From assembly GCF_001507435.1 (NCBI RefSeq), contig NZ_LMWH01000290.1:124001-188000 (forward strand): a stretch of DNA of 64,000 nt, in the 5' to 3' direction. The notes under the pieces were generated by a model. That model worked only from the letters and a program-made list of their open reading frames with translations, made no database searches and was not told where the DNA came from. Made by a program: the position numbers and the translations under genes. How positions within the stretch are numbered: the stretch's first letter is position 1; the number at the start of each line of letters is the position of its first letter. Of the stretch, positions 63,027-64,000 are shown in pieces. Source of the DNA: Streptomyces sp. NRRL F-5122 (lineage in GTDB: Bacteria > Actinomycetota > Actinomycetes > Streptomycetales > Streptomycetaceae).

Positions 63027-63101
63027 ATGTCGAAGAGGACACGCAAGCGCAAATGGCGCACGAAGAAGGGTCACGCCAATCACGGCCACCGGCCGTCGTG
63101 A
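63027..63101 (+). CDS. 50S ribosomal protein bL37 (24 residues)
   Basis: A 24-codon gene. The product is basic: MSKRTRKRKWRTKKG at the start, ending HANHGHRPS. The arrangement KRxRKR...KKG..ANHGxRP matches the actinobacterial ribosomal protein bL37 as I recall it from mycobacteria (AKRGRKKRD..., ANHGKRPNA). It starts 39 bp after the YbaK gene, with GGAA just upstream, and is followed by a terminator. It is easily missed because of its length. Confidence 0.75.
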   Translation: MSKRTRKRKWRTKKGHANHGHRPS

Positions 63102-63122
63102 CCACGTCCCGCAACAAGATCA

Positions 63123-63155
63123 GCGCCGGGCGGCTCGGCTGAGCCGGCCCGGCGC
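63123..63155. terminator. Bidirectional hairpin terminator
   Basis: GCGCCGGGCGGCTC (63123-63136) pairs with GAGCCGGCCCGGCGC (63141-63155) with one bulged base and a GGCT loop. It lies between the bL37 gene and a converging membrane-protein gene. Confidence 0.78.
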
Positions 63156-63172
63156 CTTGGCGCCCCCGGGGG

Positions 63173-63856
63173 TCACGCCGCGGGCGGCCCCCCGTAGGAG
63201 GTCGCGTACGGGTCCGGATCACGCGGGCCGAACAGACCCGTCAGACCGAGGTGCACCACCAGGGCGGCCAGCGGCCACGCCAGCAGCGCCCCCTTCGCGC
63301 CCAGCTTCAGGGGCGCGGAGAACGTCACCCCCTTGCCTACGGTCTTGGCGTGGGCGATCACGTTCTGCGTGGGTCCGAGCCAGACCCCGACACGCCAGGC
63401 CAGCACGGAGCCGAGCAGTCCGCCCAGAGCGAGCGCCACGACCAGCGGGACCCCGCCGCGCCGACGCGCCAGGAAGACGACGAGGGCGCTGACGGCGCCG
63501 AAGGCGAGCGCCAGCAGGGTGAACGTCCCGTCCACACCGATGGCCTGCTCGCCCTCGGTGTCCTTCAGATAGACGACCCAGTTCTTGTCGACCAGATCTC
63601 CCACCAGCGGAACACGCGGCGCGAGCCACGCCCACAACAACCCGAGCACCACCCCCGCGAGGGCGACGCACACCGTGATGACAGCCGCCTCCAGCACCTC
63701 GGTCTTCATTCCGGGCCCGTCCGTCTTGAACGCGGGCGTGGCTCCGTGCGGGGCGGGTCCGGCTCCCGGAGGGGCGGACACGGCTTGCCACCCGTGATGC
63801 GCAGAGTGCGGTGACTGTTCATGCGGCGGCGGGGGAGGAGTCAACGGAGCGGTCAC
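63173..63856 (-). CDS. Membrane protein, probably DUF2567 family
   Basis: A 227-residue protein. After a Pro/His-rich N-terminus of about 45 residues there are four transmembrane helices (for example AAVITVCVALAGVVLGLLWAW in part). The loop WLAPRVPLV...VVYLKDTEGEQAIGVDGTF resembles DUF2567 membrane proteins of actinobacteria. The start is GTG 63856, with AGGA seven bases upstream; GTG 63862 is possible. The function is unknown. Confidence 0.72.
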   Translation of the reverse strand: MTAPLTPPPPPHEQSPHSAHHGWQAVSAPPGAGPAPHGATPAFKTDGPGMKTEVLEAAVITVCVALAGVVLGLLWAWLAPRVPLVGDLVDKNWVVYLKDTEGEQAIGVDGTFTLLALAFGAVSALVVFLARRRGGVPLVVALALGGLLGSVLAWRVGVWLGPTQNVIAHAKTVGKGVTFSAPLKLGAKGALLAWPLAALVVHLGLTGLFGPRDPDPYATSYGGPPAA

Positions 63857-63890
63857 CTTCACATCCTGCCAGTCGTGTCGGTCAAAGGCG

Positions 63891-64000
63891 TCACCGGACG
63901 GCCGCTCGGCGGTACGCCCAGGTCGCCAGGGCGAGCGAAGCCACCCCGACGGCGGCGCACACCCCCAGGTCACCGAGGACGAGCGCCCAGTCCGGATCTC
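63891..64000 (-). CDS. C-terminal end of a probable ABC-2-type membrane permease (partial)
   Basis: The frame entering from the right edge gives 35 residues: DWALVLGDLGVCAAVGVASLALATW in part, then YRRAAVR and TGA. A final transmembrane helix ending in a short basic tail is typical of ABC-2 type permeases. Only the last helix is visible, so the call is tentative. Confidence 0.4.
   Translation of the reverse strand, partial: DPDWALVLGDLGVCAAVGVASLALATWAYRRAAVR

Overview
The window is chromosomal DNA of a Streptomyces. It is very G+C rich throughout, uses GTG and sometimes TTG starts, has overlapping (ATGA/GTGA) gene pairs, and carries a gene order that I recall from the conserved core of Streptomyces chromosomes: liv transporter, ANTAR regulator, pyruvate kinase, gltBD, lgt, trp genes, his genes. 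Most of it is housekeeping sequence with short gaps and clear GC-rich hairpin terminators. No rRNA, CRISPR array, prophage or complete insertion sequence is visible.

Layout. 1-1.7 kb: end of a branched-chain amino-acid ABC transporter (livM end, livG, livF). 1.7-5 kb: an ANTAR response regulator, an unusual tRNA with anticodon CAA, a frameshifted HTH/LAGLIDADG gene, and pyruvate kinase. 5-7.4 kb: a decayed SIMPL-domain gene and a Tat-exported 5'-nucleotidase. 7.4-10.2 kb: a two-gene hydroxamate-siderophore-like pair (PLP decarboxylase and amine N-hydroxylase) without the other siderophore genes. 10.4-17 kb: aminopeptidase N, an atypical response regulator, chorismate mutase, a secreted trypsin, a predicted zinc protease and an ankyrin protein.

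17-24.1 kb: the most unusual block, a ruined copy of the actinobacterial KstR2 regulon for steroid C/D-ring (HIP-CoA) catabolism. Gene order follows Mycobacterium tuberculosis Rv3548c-Rv3564 as I recall it. ipdA and fadA6 are both truncated at one deletion junction, ipdB is missing, and one SDR and both acyl-CoA dehydrogenase subunits carry single-base frameshifts. The repressor kstR2, ipdF, echA20 and two KstR2-like operators remain intact.

24.1-33.2 kb: a VWA protein, a rhomboid protease, glutamate synthase gltD and gltB with candidate GlnR boxes, and a VIT-family metal transporter with a candidate iron box. 33.5-40.4 kb: a tightly coupled six-gene operon of four divergent ADP-ribosylglycohydrolase-fold proteins, a class III CoA-transferase homologue and a CitE/HpcH lyase. 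It looks like one unassigned metabolic or regulatory pathway and is my best candidate for an undescribed system.

40.5-58.2 kb: lgt, a DsbA-like protein, then the tryptophan and histidine genes, mostly on the minus strand. The his operon is hisD-C-B, a 54-residue membrane protein, hisH, hisA/priA, a RidA homologue, hisF. hisI lies just ahead of trpE, and trpC-trpM-trpB-trpA follow after three small membrane-protein genes. Because HisA in this group is the dual HisA/TrpF enzyme PriA, the two pathways share an enzyme as well as a locus. An ArsR/MFS pair and a TIGR03085 gene are inserted between them.

58.2-64 kb: a gene-poor 0.7-kb gap, a membrane protein with beta-helix-like repeats, a hypothetical protein, a LON-domain protein, a YbaK deacylase, a 24-residue bL37 ribosomal protein gene, a membrane protein and the end of a probable ABC permease.
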